64,000 nt of DNA, from the NCBI GenBank assembly GCA_009911035.1, contig QXWO01000021.1:24681-88680 (forward strand), written 5' to 3'. Source of the DNA: Lachnospiraceae bacterium. GTDB lineage: Bacteria > Bacillota > Clostridia > Lachnospirales > Lachnospiraceae. A program made the translations under genes and the position numbers. Numbering within the stretch: position 1 is the first letter of the stretch; each line of letters begins with the position of its first letter. The notes under the pieces are model-generated. The model searched no databases. It was not told the origin of the DNA and saw only the letters and a list, made by a program, of their open reading frames with translations. This document shows, piece by piece, positions 56,897 through 63,926 of the stretch.

Positions 56897-57478
56897 ATGA
56901 AAAAACCGGTTTTTACAGGATTATCCCATGTATGCATTTTTGTGGATGATGTGATGGAGGCGTTTCAATATTATGAGAGGATTTTGGGTGCTGTTCCTAA
57001 CCAGCATATTCCCCATTGGAAGAACAAAGGCTTTTTCCAGGCGGGAGGTTTTATAGAAGAAGCAGAAGAAGGGGAGGTTTCTATTGGCTTTATGGATGTG
57101 CCGGGAACAAAGTTTACCATTGAACTGATGTGCTACCACAATCCTAAGGGTCGCCAGGAACCCGTGATTTTTAAAGCCAATGATATCAGCGGAGCCAGAC
57201 ATGTGGCGTTGAAAGTCATCAATATTGAGGAGGCTTTTGAATACATAAAGGCACAGCCAGACGTAACTTTGATTAATACTACAGAAGATTATCAGGTTTA
57301 CCAGATTAGCAAGACACAGCCGTCAGATTTCTATTATTTTGATGAAGCGAAAGAGAAGGATGCCCAGGGCAAACAGAAAGCAGCGGATATTTTGGGCAAT
57401 ACCAAATATTTTTACTTTATTGATAAGTATGGCTTGCAATGGGAGTTTGAGCAGGGACACACAGATATTGGAGATTAA
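56897..57478 (+). CDS. VOC-superfamily (glyoxalase/bleomycin-resistance fold) protein
   Basis: 193 residues from ATG 56897 (AGGAG upstream). The N-terminal 'GLSHVCIFVDDVMEAFQYYE' is the first beta-alpha-beta unit of a VOC domain, with a metal-ligand-like His. 'FTIELMCYHNPKG' and 'ISGARHVALKVINIEEAFEY' mark the second unit, and 'FYFIDKYGLQWEFEQG' provides a C-terminal Glu. Size suits a single two-module domain with an insert. Possible roles are self-protection by binding or altering the NRPS product, or an isomerase or lyase. Function is not readable. STAS gene follows after 12 bases, so they form an operon. Confidence 0.8.
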   Translation: MKKPVFTGLSHVCIFVDDVMEAFQYYERILGAVPNQHIPHWKNKGFFQAGGFIEEAEEGEVSIGFMDVPGTKFTIELMCYHNPKGRQEPVIFKANDISGARHVALKVINIEEAFEYIKAQPDVTLINTTEDYQVYQISKTQPSDFYYFDEAKEKDAQGKQKAADILGNTKYFYFIDKYGLQWEFEQGHTDIGD

Positions 57479-57490
57479 GGAGAGAAGGAC

Positions 57491-57790
57491 ATGAATATTG
57501 TGGAGAACTTAAATGGAAACCAGTTATGCATTTCCCTGGAGGGAAGGTTAGATACGACAACGGCGCCAGAGCTTGAGAAGGTTCTGGCTGGCCATCTGGA
57601 GGGAGTAACGGAACTGACCTTTGACATGAGTGCGCTTGATTATCTGTCATCGGCGGGGCTGCGTATTCTTCTGGGTGCACAGAAGCGGATGAACAAGCAG
57701 GGGAGCATGAAGGTTGTGAAGGTGAATGAGACGATTATGGAGATCTTTGAAGTGACTGGATTTGTCGATATCCTTACGATAGAGCCGTAA
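57491..57790 (+). CDS. STAS-domain anti-sigma-factor antagonist-like protein
   Basis: 99 residues, ribosome site AAGGAGAG. A complete SpoIIAA/RsbV-type STAS domain: 'LEGRLDTTTAPELEKVL', 'LTFDMSALDYLSSAGLRILL' with the phosphorylatable Ser in 'YLSSAG', then 'GSMKVVKVNETIMEIFEVTG'. Such proteins are switched by a serine kinase of the RsbW type, and that kinase domain is fused to the MATE exporter upstream. No sigma factor or PP2C phosphatase gene is seen in the window. IS debris starts shortly after. Confidence 0.93.
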   Translation: MNIVENLNGNQLCISLEGRLDTTTAPELEKVLAGHLEGVTELTFDMSALDYLSSAGLRILLGAQKRMNKQGSMKVVKVNETIMEIFEVTGFVDILTIEP

Positions 57791-57829
57791 GTTTAGATGT
57801 GTTTGGGGATGCTATTATGAGAAGTGAGA

Positions 57830-57919
57830 GTGTATGAGCGAATAGATATTTCCGTTTCACTGGAGCAGAATGAGCAGTTTAAAAAAAAGGCATATGGGAA
57901 AGTATGTTGTCTATTTTAA
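57830..57919 (+). other. Possible truncated ORF after the STAS gene
   Basis: A GTG-started frame reads 'VYERIDISVSLEQNEQFKKK' and stops after 29 codons, just before the IS256 remnant. It may be the start of a gene cut off by the insertion, or chance. No family recognised. Confidence 0.25.
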
Positions 57920-57944
57920 GCGGTAATATTTTACACCTATGCTG

Positions 57945-58217
57945 TCAGCAACTAGGAAGACATCAGCTCTTTTTTCAGTTTCCGGATGAAGTTAGACGCA
58001 TATTATACACAACAAACGTAATTGAATGGCTGATCCGCCAGTACCGGAAGGTGACAAAGACAAAAAGTGTGTCCCCAGTGACAGCTTACTGGAAAAGATG
58101 CTCTATCTGGCAAGCCAGAATGTGGCAAAGAAATGGACCCAGCGCTATCGCAGCTAGAATCAGGTCCTCAGCCAGCTGACCGTGCTCTACGGAGAGCGGC
58201 TGGCACAATATCTGTAA
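57945..58217 (+). mobile_element. IS256-family transposase remnant (C-terminal end only)
   Basis: Reads 'FPDEVRRILYTTNVIEWLIR' and 'QYRKVTKTKSVSP', then after a frameshift 'MLYLASQNVAKKWTQRYRS', an in-frame TAG, and 'NQVLSQLTVLYGERLAQYL'. This is the last roughly 90 residues of an IS256-type (mutator) transposase, broken by a frameshift and a stop. The catalytic core is absent, so the element is dead. Confidence 0.9.
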
Positions 58218-58230
58218 AATCATTAGGAAA

Positions 58231-58274
58231 GGCTGGGGGCAGGGCACCATGGAAAGGTGCCACTGTTCCCAGCC
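58231..58274 (+). repeat. Long imperfect inverted repeat at the IS remnant end
   Basis: GGCTGGG...GCACC pairs with GGTGCC...CCCAGCC around ATGGAA. It lies 13 bases after the transposase stop, where an IS256 right end is expected. Confidence 0.5.
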
Positions 58275-58527
58275 TTATTCCGTCGGCATCTATAGTATAG
58301 ACGGAAGACCCCATCTTATTCCAGAGCCCACGAAAAAGAGCAGGCGGATGGTTTATTTTTGATGCCAAAATAAAGATTGCTCTATAAAACCATAGAGATT
58401 GGCAATACTATAATCAGGAAGATAAATCGACAACAAATCCAATCTTTTCATTCGACAGAATGTTGTACGTATCTGAATTTTATCGAAAGAATTTTTCCTC
58501 AATAGACACAGAAAAATTTACAGCCCC

Positions 58528-58612
58528 TTATTGTAACAAACGACGCCTCGCCAAGCGGGACAGTTTATTGTAACAAACGCTGTCACGCTTTCCGGGACGT
58601 CTTATTGTAAAT
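58528..58612 (+). repeat. Dispersed repeat, 37-bp period (copy 2, three units)
   Basis: The core TTATTGTAACAAACG is exact at 58528-58542 and 58565-58579; a shortened copy (TTATTGTAA) is at 58602-58610. The spacing is exactly 37 bases each time. The 22 bases between cores are related, with CGGGAC conserved. The same unit occurs inverted near 33.7 kb. Confidence 0.75.
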
Positions 58613-58759
58613 AAAAATGAGTTATGTTCTTTATAAACATTTACGGTTCTATTTGTGTGCTGCCTTATTCCGGCACTGTCAGCGGCGGAATTATTATCAA
58701 AACTCTTTATCCGTTTTAGCCAGCACATATCCTTTTACCTCCCACAGGCATGAATATCT

Positions 58760-58918
58760 TCAAACGCGCTCTAGAAAATCCCATCCCCATTCATAAACAG
58801 ATCCATCCCATTTAATATGAAAGGTCGGATTTGCATCCACATACGGTATTAACTGTCCGTTTATAATAAAAATAGGAAAATATAGGTCTAAAGTGGGAAA
58901 ACTACAATCTCGTAAAAT
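58760..58918 (-). pseudogene. Protein-like fragment of unknown family
   Basis: Minus-strand frame open for about 52 codons: 'LYFPIFIINGQLIPYVDANP', then 'TFHIKWDGSVYEWGWDFLER', ending TGA at 58760. No start codon or ribosome site is seen. The aromatic-rich, protein-like composition suggests the tail of a real gene. The rest of 58275-58963, apart from the repeat at 58528, shows nothing I recognise. Confidence 0.35.
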
Positions 58919-58963
58919 TTAAATCGTAGTGATATATCAGACGATTCATGAGGAAATTTATTC

Positions 58964-59653
58964 ATGCGCAGAGATTATGAAGAATTTTTACAGAGACTTA
59001 ACCAGCAGAGACTGAAGTTAAACATGACGCAGGAAGAATTATGCAAAAAGCTTGGAATTGACCAAAGCCAGTACAGTAAGATGGAACTTGGCAAAACGGT
59101 CGTTTCTTATAGAATATTAGAAATTCTTTTAAATATGGAATGGGACGTGGATTTTCTTGTTACAGGGAAGAAATCGGTCCGCCGTACTTCTGAATTAAGC
59201 GGTATGATTGGTCAGGGGGCGGAAAAGGACAGGCAGGAGCTTTTGAGTGTAGTGGCATGGCTTTTGGAACAGGGCATAGAAAAAAGCATGTCGGATATAA
59301 GCTTTGAGACGAAATGTGAGATTGAAATTCTAAAAAGGCGTGCAGATGGAGGAAATTCAGAATCGGTTTTGCATGAGATCAGGAAGATTTCTGGTATTGC
59401 CCAGATACCAATGTCCGAAAAACTTGGAGTAAATATCAAAAAATACCGCATGCTGGAGAAAAATAAAAAGAATCCTGATGCAGAACTGCTTCTTAGGCTT
59501 TACAAAGAGACAGGATGCAGGCCGAGCCTTTTTCTTGATAGTGAAAAACTGGAAAATATGATTATAGATGATTTATGGAGCCAGACAAACGATTACATTC
59601 AGACGAAGATACTTTCACTCACAGAGCAGGTGCTGTGGTTCCTGAAAATATAA
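58964..59653 (+). CDS. Regulator with N-terminal and C-terminal Xre-type HTH domains
   Basis: 229 residues. The N-terminal Xre helix-turn-helix is 'RLKLNMTQEELCKKLGIDQS' followed by 'QYSKMELGKTVVS'. A second, divergent HTH lies at about residues 140-190 ('IAQIPMSEKLGVNIKKYRML' and 'EKNKKNPDAELLLRLYKETG'). A helical linker joins them. It lies 9 bases before the agr-type response regulator and is probably transcribed with it. Two DNA-binding domains in one chain suggest bridging or an effector site in the second; no such function is demonstrated. Confidence 0.8.
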   Translation: MRRDYEEFLQRLNQQRLKLNMTQEELCKKLGIDQSQYSKMELGKTVVSYRILEILLNMEWDVDFLVTGKKSVRRTSELSGMIGQGAEKDRQELLSVVAWLLEQGIEKSMSDISFETKCEIEILKRRADGGNSESVLHEIRKISGIAQIPMSEKLGVNIKKYRMLEKNKKNPDAELLLRLYKETGCRPSLFLDSEKLENMIIDDLWSQTNDYIQTKILSLTEQVLWFLKI

Positions 59654-59662
59654 GGTTGCAAT

Positions 59663-60391
59663 ATGAAAAAATCCGTATTAATAGTTGAAGATGATGAAGT
59701 CCAGCAGAAACTGCTGAAAAAACTGGTTTTGGAAGTGAATGGGTGTGCGGCAGTGTACACGGCGGGAAGTCTGAATCCGGCTTATAAAATTCTGCTGGAA
59801 AAGACGATAGACGCATTCTTAGTGGATATCATCTTAGATACAAAAAAGCCGGGGGATACTTCTGGTATCCGACTGGTGGAAAAAATCAGAACCATTCCTA
59901 AATATATGTTTACTCCGGTATTGTTTATCAGTGCGCTTGAAGACGCTACCAAGTATACCTACACTGACTTAAACTGCCTGGGTTATGTAGAGAAGCCTTT
60001 TTCACTTGAGAGAGTCAAAAAACTTGTGGAAAAGGCATTATATTTTTCGACTTACAAAGAAAATGACGCATCGTACTGCTTTAGAAAAGAAGGCATCTTA
60101 TATCCAGTCAAAGTTCGTGATATACTGTACATGTCAAATGCAAACCATCAACTTAATGTTTATCTGACAAACGGGAGCCGCATGACGTTCCCCTATAAGA
60201 CATGCCGCCAGCTTTTGGAGGAGGTAGACACCAACTGCCTGTTCCAGTGCAACAGGGGCACAATTATAAATAAGGACTACATCTTGAATTTGGATGTACG
60301 AAACCGATATATAACAATGAAAGGCACTATGGATAAAGTGGAAATTGGAATTACTTTTAGAAAAAATGTACTGGCGGAGTATGGATTATGA
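59663..60391 (+). CDS. LytTR-family response regulator of the agr locus
   Basis: 242 residues. Receiver 'KSVLIVEDDEVQQKLL', acceptor Asp in 'AFLVDIILDTKKPGDTSG', Lys in 'LGYVEKPFSLERVK'. The LytTR domain has 'VKVRDILYMSNANHQLNVYL' and 'NCLFQCNRGTIINKDYILNL'. The stop overlaps the kinase start (ATGA). With the convergent agrB and agrD genes it forms a complete agr-like circuit. Functionally an AgrA equivalent, although family-level sequence differs from staphylococcal AgrA. Confidence 0.9.
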   Translation: MKKSVLIVEDDEVQQKLLKKLVLEVNGCAAVYTAGSLNPAYKILLEKTIDAFLVDIILDTKKPGDTSGIRLVEKIRTIPKYMFTPVLFISALEDATKYTYTDLNCLGYVEKPFSLERVKKLVEKALYFSTYKENDASYCFRKEGILYPVKVRDILYMSNANHQLNVYLTNGSRMTFPYKTCRQLLEEVDTNCLFQCNRGTIINKDYILNLDVRNRYITMKGTMDKVEIGITFRKNVLAEYGL

Positions 60392-61661
60392 TACAAAGAA
60401 TATGTTTGGTATTGGAAGCACTGTCTATTGTGATTTGTCTGCATTACTTGTATGGTGAGAAATTTAAACTTGATATTAAAACAACAAGTTTTTTGGCAAT
60501 AAATATGATTATGATGACGGCAATTAATTATTATCACATGCCTAAAGCACTCACAATGTTTATATATCCAGTTATTGTTATTTATTGTGGGGTGAGATTT
60601 GGTTTTGAAATTAGGGCATTGATAATTAATAATATTCTTTATGTTGCAATTATTAGTGGAATTCAAATTGCAGTTACATTGTCCTATTATTATATTTTCG
60701 GTATACAGTTATTTGGTGGAAAAGAACTTCTAATTATTAATGGAATGGCGTTAATATTAGTCTTATTTATTTTACCTAAATGTAGATTACATAAACTGTC
60801 AAAATATTTACAAGATAAAGAGAGGGTTTTTATTACAGCACTAATTATTAGTATTGTTACAGCAATATATTGTTTGACTCAATACAAGAATATGGATAGA
60901 TATGGACTTTATGAATATGTCTTTATGTTTATAAGCATTATATTTATTTGCTTTTTAGTTACTCAAATAGGAAAATATAAAGTTAAATCAAAGGAAATAG
61001 AAGCCGAACTTAAAACACATCAATTATATGAGGAGTCTTTTCATAACTTAATAGATGATATTAGGTTAAGGCAACATGAGTTCGACAATCATATTAATAC
61101 AATTAATAACTTACATTATATGTGTAATACATATGAAGAACTGGTAAGTAAACAAGGAGAATATTGCGAAGATGTTATAAAAGAAAATTATTTTAATAAA
61201 TTATTAAAAGCTGGAAATCCTTTGATGATTGGTTTTCTATATGGAAAATTTATGGAGGCTTATAAGCTTGGAATTGAAGTGGTTTATGCAATTAATATTG
61301 AAAATTTAGATGTAGGTGTACCAACGTATAAGTTGGTAGAGGTGTTTGGAAATTTAATTAAGAATGCTATGGAAGCAATAAAAGATTCAAATCAATCCAA
61401 AATATTGTATGTTGAAATGATAGAAAGTAATGGAGAATTCAAAATAGAAGTTAGAAATAAAAGTATATTTGTTCCGCAAGATAAAATGGAGATTTTTTTA
61501 AAAAAGATTATAGTCAGAATGGAAAAGGAAGGGGAATTGGATTATACAATGTGAAAACTATTTGTAAAGATTATTCTTTGAATATTTTGTGTCAAAATAA
61601 AAATATAGATGGTGAAAATTGGCTATCTTTTACAGTAGACAATAAAAAAAGAAACCATTGA
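60388..61661 (+). CDS. AgrC-like GHKL sensor kinase, frame broken at a T7A6G tract
   Basis: In the starting frame the ORF ends at 61554 (388 residues) and lacks the ATP-binding G-box. Shifting to the -1 frame at TTTTTTTAAAAAAG (61493-61506) restores 'DYSQNGKGRGIGLYNVKTIC' and 'NIDGENWLSFTVDNKK', ending at 61661. The N-terminal 200 residues are membrane helices; the H-box is 'DIRLRQHEFDNHINTINN' and the N-box 'VFGNLIKNAMEAIKD'. The tract contains A AAA AAG in the correct register, the -1 slippery heptamer known from dnaX. The break may thus be programmed or phase-variable, a real mutation, or a sequencing error. The gene is markedly AT-rich. Confidence 0.8.
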
Positions 61662-61689
61662 AACTTGATAGTTGCAAACGGTTCCTTTT
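61651..61689 (+). terminator. Probable bidirectional terminator between agrC-like and agrD genes
   Basis: GAAACC and GGTTCC arms (one mismatch, plus inner TTG/CAA pairing) with TTTT on the plus side and seven Ts on the minus side, between two convergent genes. Confidence 0.5.
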
Positions 61690-61696
61690 CTGATTA

Positions 61697-61831
61697 CTAT
61701 TCGTTAGGGGATTTAGGATATTCATATTCACCAAAGAAAAGAATACTTGCAATATCATAAGAAATCCAAACGGTCAAAGCCATGCATGCTGCTAGCAAAG
61801 GCTTAGTAAGTCTCACAAATTTTTCTTTCAT
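61697..61831 (-). CDS. agrD: Cyclic lactone autoinducer precursor (AgrD-like)
   Basis: 44 residues. An amphipathic leader ('MKEKFVRLTKPLLAACMALT') is followed by the signal region 'DIASILFF' and the charged tail 'GEYEYPKSPNE'. The tail parallels the DEPEVP-type recognition segment of staphylococcal AgrD, so AgrB should cut after Phe33. That leaves a five-residue ring from Ser29 (S-I-L-F-F). Ser replaces the usual ring Cys, predicting a lactone rather than a thiolactone. The start overlaps the end of agrB by 29 bases, the typical agrBD arrangement. Secreted peptide ligand for the convergent kinase (inference). Confidence 0.85.
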   Translation of the reverse strand: MKEKFVRLTKPLLAACMALTVWISYDIASILFFGEYEYPKSPNE

Positions 61832-62369
61832 AAGGAACTCCTTTCTTTATTATTCTGGCCACAGCCAGTTGCAATGTGTGTAATATAATGACCCAGAAGC
61901 CAGCGACTGTAAAAGGCGTCTCGGGAATTATAAACGTAAGGGTAATATAAAAGAATATAATCAAAAAGGATTGCAGTTTTACCCGTTTTACAAGTTTGTC
62001 ACTCAAAGGGGCATGTACCACGGAAGTGACCGGCCCGATAAAGTAGTTGCCAATCATACAGAAGAAAAGGAGTATTAACTGAAACACTTTGTTTATGGAA
62101 ATAAGCGGCAGTACATTGAGTGATAAAAACATATAAGTAAAGGAAACCAGAAAACAAGAAATATATTTTTTACAATGAAGTCCTCCTGTTGCAGTGCGCA
62201 GGAGGAGCATTATTGTTACGGCAAAAAAATAAACGCCCATCTGGTTTCTAAATATAAATCCCATAATCAGAAGTTTACTGAATTCTGAAGAAAATGTTTT
62301 CAATAAATATTGAAGCTGGGCGATTTGGTAATCGCTGAACTGATATTGGTTTTTTAAAAAATCATGCAT
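61803..62369 (-). CDS. agrB: AgrB-like autoinducer-processing membrane protease
   Basis: 188 residues with about five or six membrane helices. The catalytic signature is complete: 'RTATGGLHCKKYISC', where the His and the Cys seven residues later form the Cys-protease dyad of AgrB. The ending 'RIIKKGVPYERKICETY' is normal. It cleaves the AgrD tail and catalyses ring closure in the membrane. GAGGAC lies upstream of the start. Divergent from the Xre gene at 62603, with a 233-base gap holding a promoter/operator. Confidence 0.93.
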   Translation of the reverse strand: MHDFLKNQYQFSDYQIAQLQYLLKTFSSEFSKLLIMGFIFRNQMGVYFFAVTIMLLLRTATGGLHCKKYISCFLVSFTYMFLSLNVLPLISINKVFQLILLFFCMIGNYFIGPVTSVVHAPLSDKLVKRVKLQSFLIIFFYITLTFIIPETPFTVAGFWVIILHTLQLAVARIIKKGVPYERKICETY

Positions 62370-62491
62370 AGTCTGTCCTCGCTTTTAATTATGATTATTT
62401 TAGGATAAATTGCGGTTTGGTTATGAAAAAACTACTGAATTGATGTATAAAAATGATAAATGTAATTAATAGAGTAATAAACTGTCGATAT

Positions 62492-62527
62492 TTGACATTC
62501 CAATATTAATTTTCCATTATTGGGAAT
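62492..62527 (+). promoter_or_regulatory. Promoter overlapped by an inverted repeat, upstream of the Xre gene
   Basis: TTGACA, 17 bases, CATTAT. Nearly superimposed is the inverted repeat ATTCCAATA...TATTGGGAAT (62497-62527). This is a plausible operator for the Xre protein encoded next. A second TGCTATAAT extended -10 lies at 62553-62561. Confidence 0.5.
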
Positions 62528-62602
62528 ATTTAGAAAAATCATGGGAGAAGCGTGCTATAATAGTTTCATACATTGCACAAAAGAAAAAGGGGAAACCAAA
62601 CT

Positions 62603-62986
62603 ATGGAAGGTAAAAAGACAGCAAACAGAGGGGCTTTTGGACAGGATGCGGATTTGTCAATATCCTATGAAGATATTGGATTAAGGATACGGAACTTACG
62701 TGAAGCAAATTCATATACAAGAGATGCATTTGCAGAAAAATGTGATATATCATCAAAATTTCTTTATGAGATTGAGTTAGGGAGAAAAGGTTTTTCAGTA
62801 GAGACATTGTTTAAAGCATCCAAGGCTTTATGTGTCAGCAGCGACTATTTATTGACCGGAAATGAAAGTACCAAGATACCAACCAAATTATTGGATATTA
62901 TAGAAGGCTTTACACCAGAGCAGATGGAACAAGTTCAGAAGCTTTTAAAGCTGGTCCAAGATTTAAGTGTTGGTAGAAAATCGTAA
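62603..62986 (+). CDS. Xre-family transcriptional regulator
   Basis: 127 residues from ATG 62603 (AGGGG upstream; an in-frame TTG at 62573 is possible). One Xre helix-turn-helix: 'IGLRIRNLREANSYTRDAFA' then 'EKCDISSKFLYEIELGRKGF' and 'SVETLFKASKALCVSSDYLL'. The C-terminal 40 residues are an amphipathic helix likely for dimerisation. Divergent from agrB, so it may control the agr signal genes as well as itself. Confidence 0.85.
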   Translation: MEGKKTANRGAFGQDADLSISYEDIGLRIRNLREANSYTRDAFAEKCDISSKFLYEIELGRKGFSVETLFKASKALCVSSDYLLTGNESTKIPTKLLDIIEGFTPEQMEQVQKLLKLVQDLSVGRKS

Positions 62987-62999
62987 AAGGGGAATGTTT

Positions 63000-63233
63000 A
63001 TTCTTACGGGTGGAGAGCCAGAGTTATTTTGAAAATGATTTTGGCGATCACCGTTAGAGCCGGGCTTATCAGAGAGTGTGATATGTCAAAACGGTTTTTG
63101 CGGGTACCGTGAGGGTCAGGTATCCCGCAGCGCTGCTATGCAGCATTAGTGCAGCAGGCGGTTTGTTGCGAGATATTTGACTGGGGAAATCCAGGGAGAA
63201 TCCTGTTAGTGCAGGTTCTCGTCTGGATTTTTT
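63000..63233 (+). ncRNA. Possible structured RNA ending in a terminator
   Basis: No ORF fits this stretch. It folds into a 9-bp hairpin (GCGGGTACC at 63100-63108 with GGTATCCCGC at 63119-63128), a GCTGC/GCAGC stem near 63133-63145, then the terminator at 63188-63233. It could also be an unrelated 3' leader or a mobile-element relic; I do not recognise a known RNA family. Confidence 0.3.
63188..63233 (+). terminator. Rho-independent terminator
   Basis: Interrupted long stem: AATCCAG, GAGAA and CCTG pair with CAGG, TTCTC and CTGGATT, followed by TTTTTT. Confidence 0.8.
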
Positions 63234-63238
63234 GCGTT

Positions 63239-63394
63239 CTAAAATAATGGGCAGAGTTTCCGCTTCCGCTTTGCCATATGACGTGTCACATTGACTTCCT
63301 CTATCTGTTTTGTATCGTCCTGCACTTTAACATCTCGATTTTCTAAAAATCTGTGACACAAGATACGATATATCCTACTCCTGCCACACTTCAA
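63239..63394 (-). CDS. Small ORF or gene remnant, unknown family
   Basis: Minus-strand frame open from TTG 63394 to TAG 63239, 51 codons, reading 'YRILCHRFLENRDVKVQDDT' and 'KQIEEVNVTRHMAKRKRKLC', ending 'PLF'. It is basic and protein-like, but there is no ATG or clear ribosome site. It looks like the tail of a longer gene, perhaps from a mobile element. Too short to assign. Confidence 0.35.
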   Translation of the reverse strand: MKCGRSRIYRILCHRFLENRDVKVQDDTKQIEEVNVTRHMAKRKRKLCPLF

Positions 63395-63446
63395 TTATAC
63401 AAAAAAGTCCCGTATTTACAATGAAATTCATATGAATTTTCATATA

Positions 63447-63926
63447 CTATATTTCCTTGTCAATCACCTGCAAATTTATCAAAGCAACTATTTGGTTCTG
63501 CATATCCTCAACAGTTTCTATTCTAATTCTGCCTATATTTTTTCTTGTCATTTCAAAATCTATGTCGGGAAATAATCTTTCACAAAAACAATTTGTTTCG
63601 GGAGATGCCCCCATTAAAGCCGTTACAAGCGAATTAGTGTCAAACTGTCCTAACACTTCTTTCAGTTCCTTTTCAGAGATTGTTGAAATCTGCTCAAACT
63701 CCGTTATCCTCTGTGGCTGTATCTTTGGTTCTAATATGTCATTTATCGTGTTGTCATATAATTTAGAAATTTTCAATAAAACTTCTAAGTCGGGAATAGT
63801 CGTTCCAGTTTCCCATTTTGATACCGCCTGCCTTGATATACCTAATTCTTTTGCTAAATCATCTTGTGTGTAGTTGTTGCTTTTACGCAGAAACTGTAAG
63901 TATTTCGATATAATATTCATATTCAT
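63447..63926 (-). CDS. Xre-family transcriptional regulator
   Basis: 159 residues from the ATG at 63926, with GGAG 6 bases upstream on the minus strand; the frame is open 15 codons further. The HTH is a textbook Xre domain: 'LRKSNNYTQDDLAKELGISR' then 'QAVSKWETGTTIPDLEVLLK'. The C-terminal 90 residues are mostly helical, with 'ALMGASPETNCFCERLFPDI' and no recognised fold. Encoded at the window end; the last 74 bases to 64000 hold no gene. Confidence 0.88.
   Translation of the reverse strand: MNMNIISKYLQFLRKSNNYTQDDLAKELGISRQAVSKWETGTTIPDLEVLLKISKLYDNTINDILEPKIQPQRITEFEQISTISEKELKEVLGQFDTNSLVTALMGASPETNCFCERLFPDIDFEMTRKNIGRIRIETVEDMQNQIVALINLQVIDKEI

Noticed and set aside
58528-58612. CRISPR array
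   Set aside because: Period is regular (37 bp), but only three short cores exist, the intervening segments resemble each other, and no cas gene is present.
63457-63873. 138-codon plus-strand frame
   Set aside because: Antisense to a textbook Xre regulator with a proper start and ribosome site.
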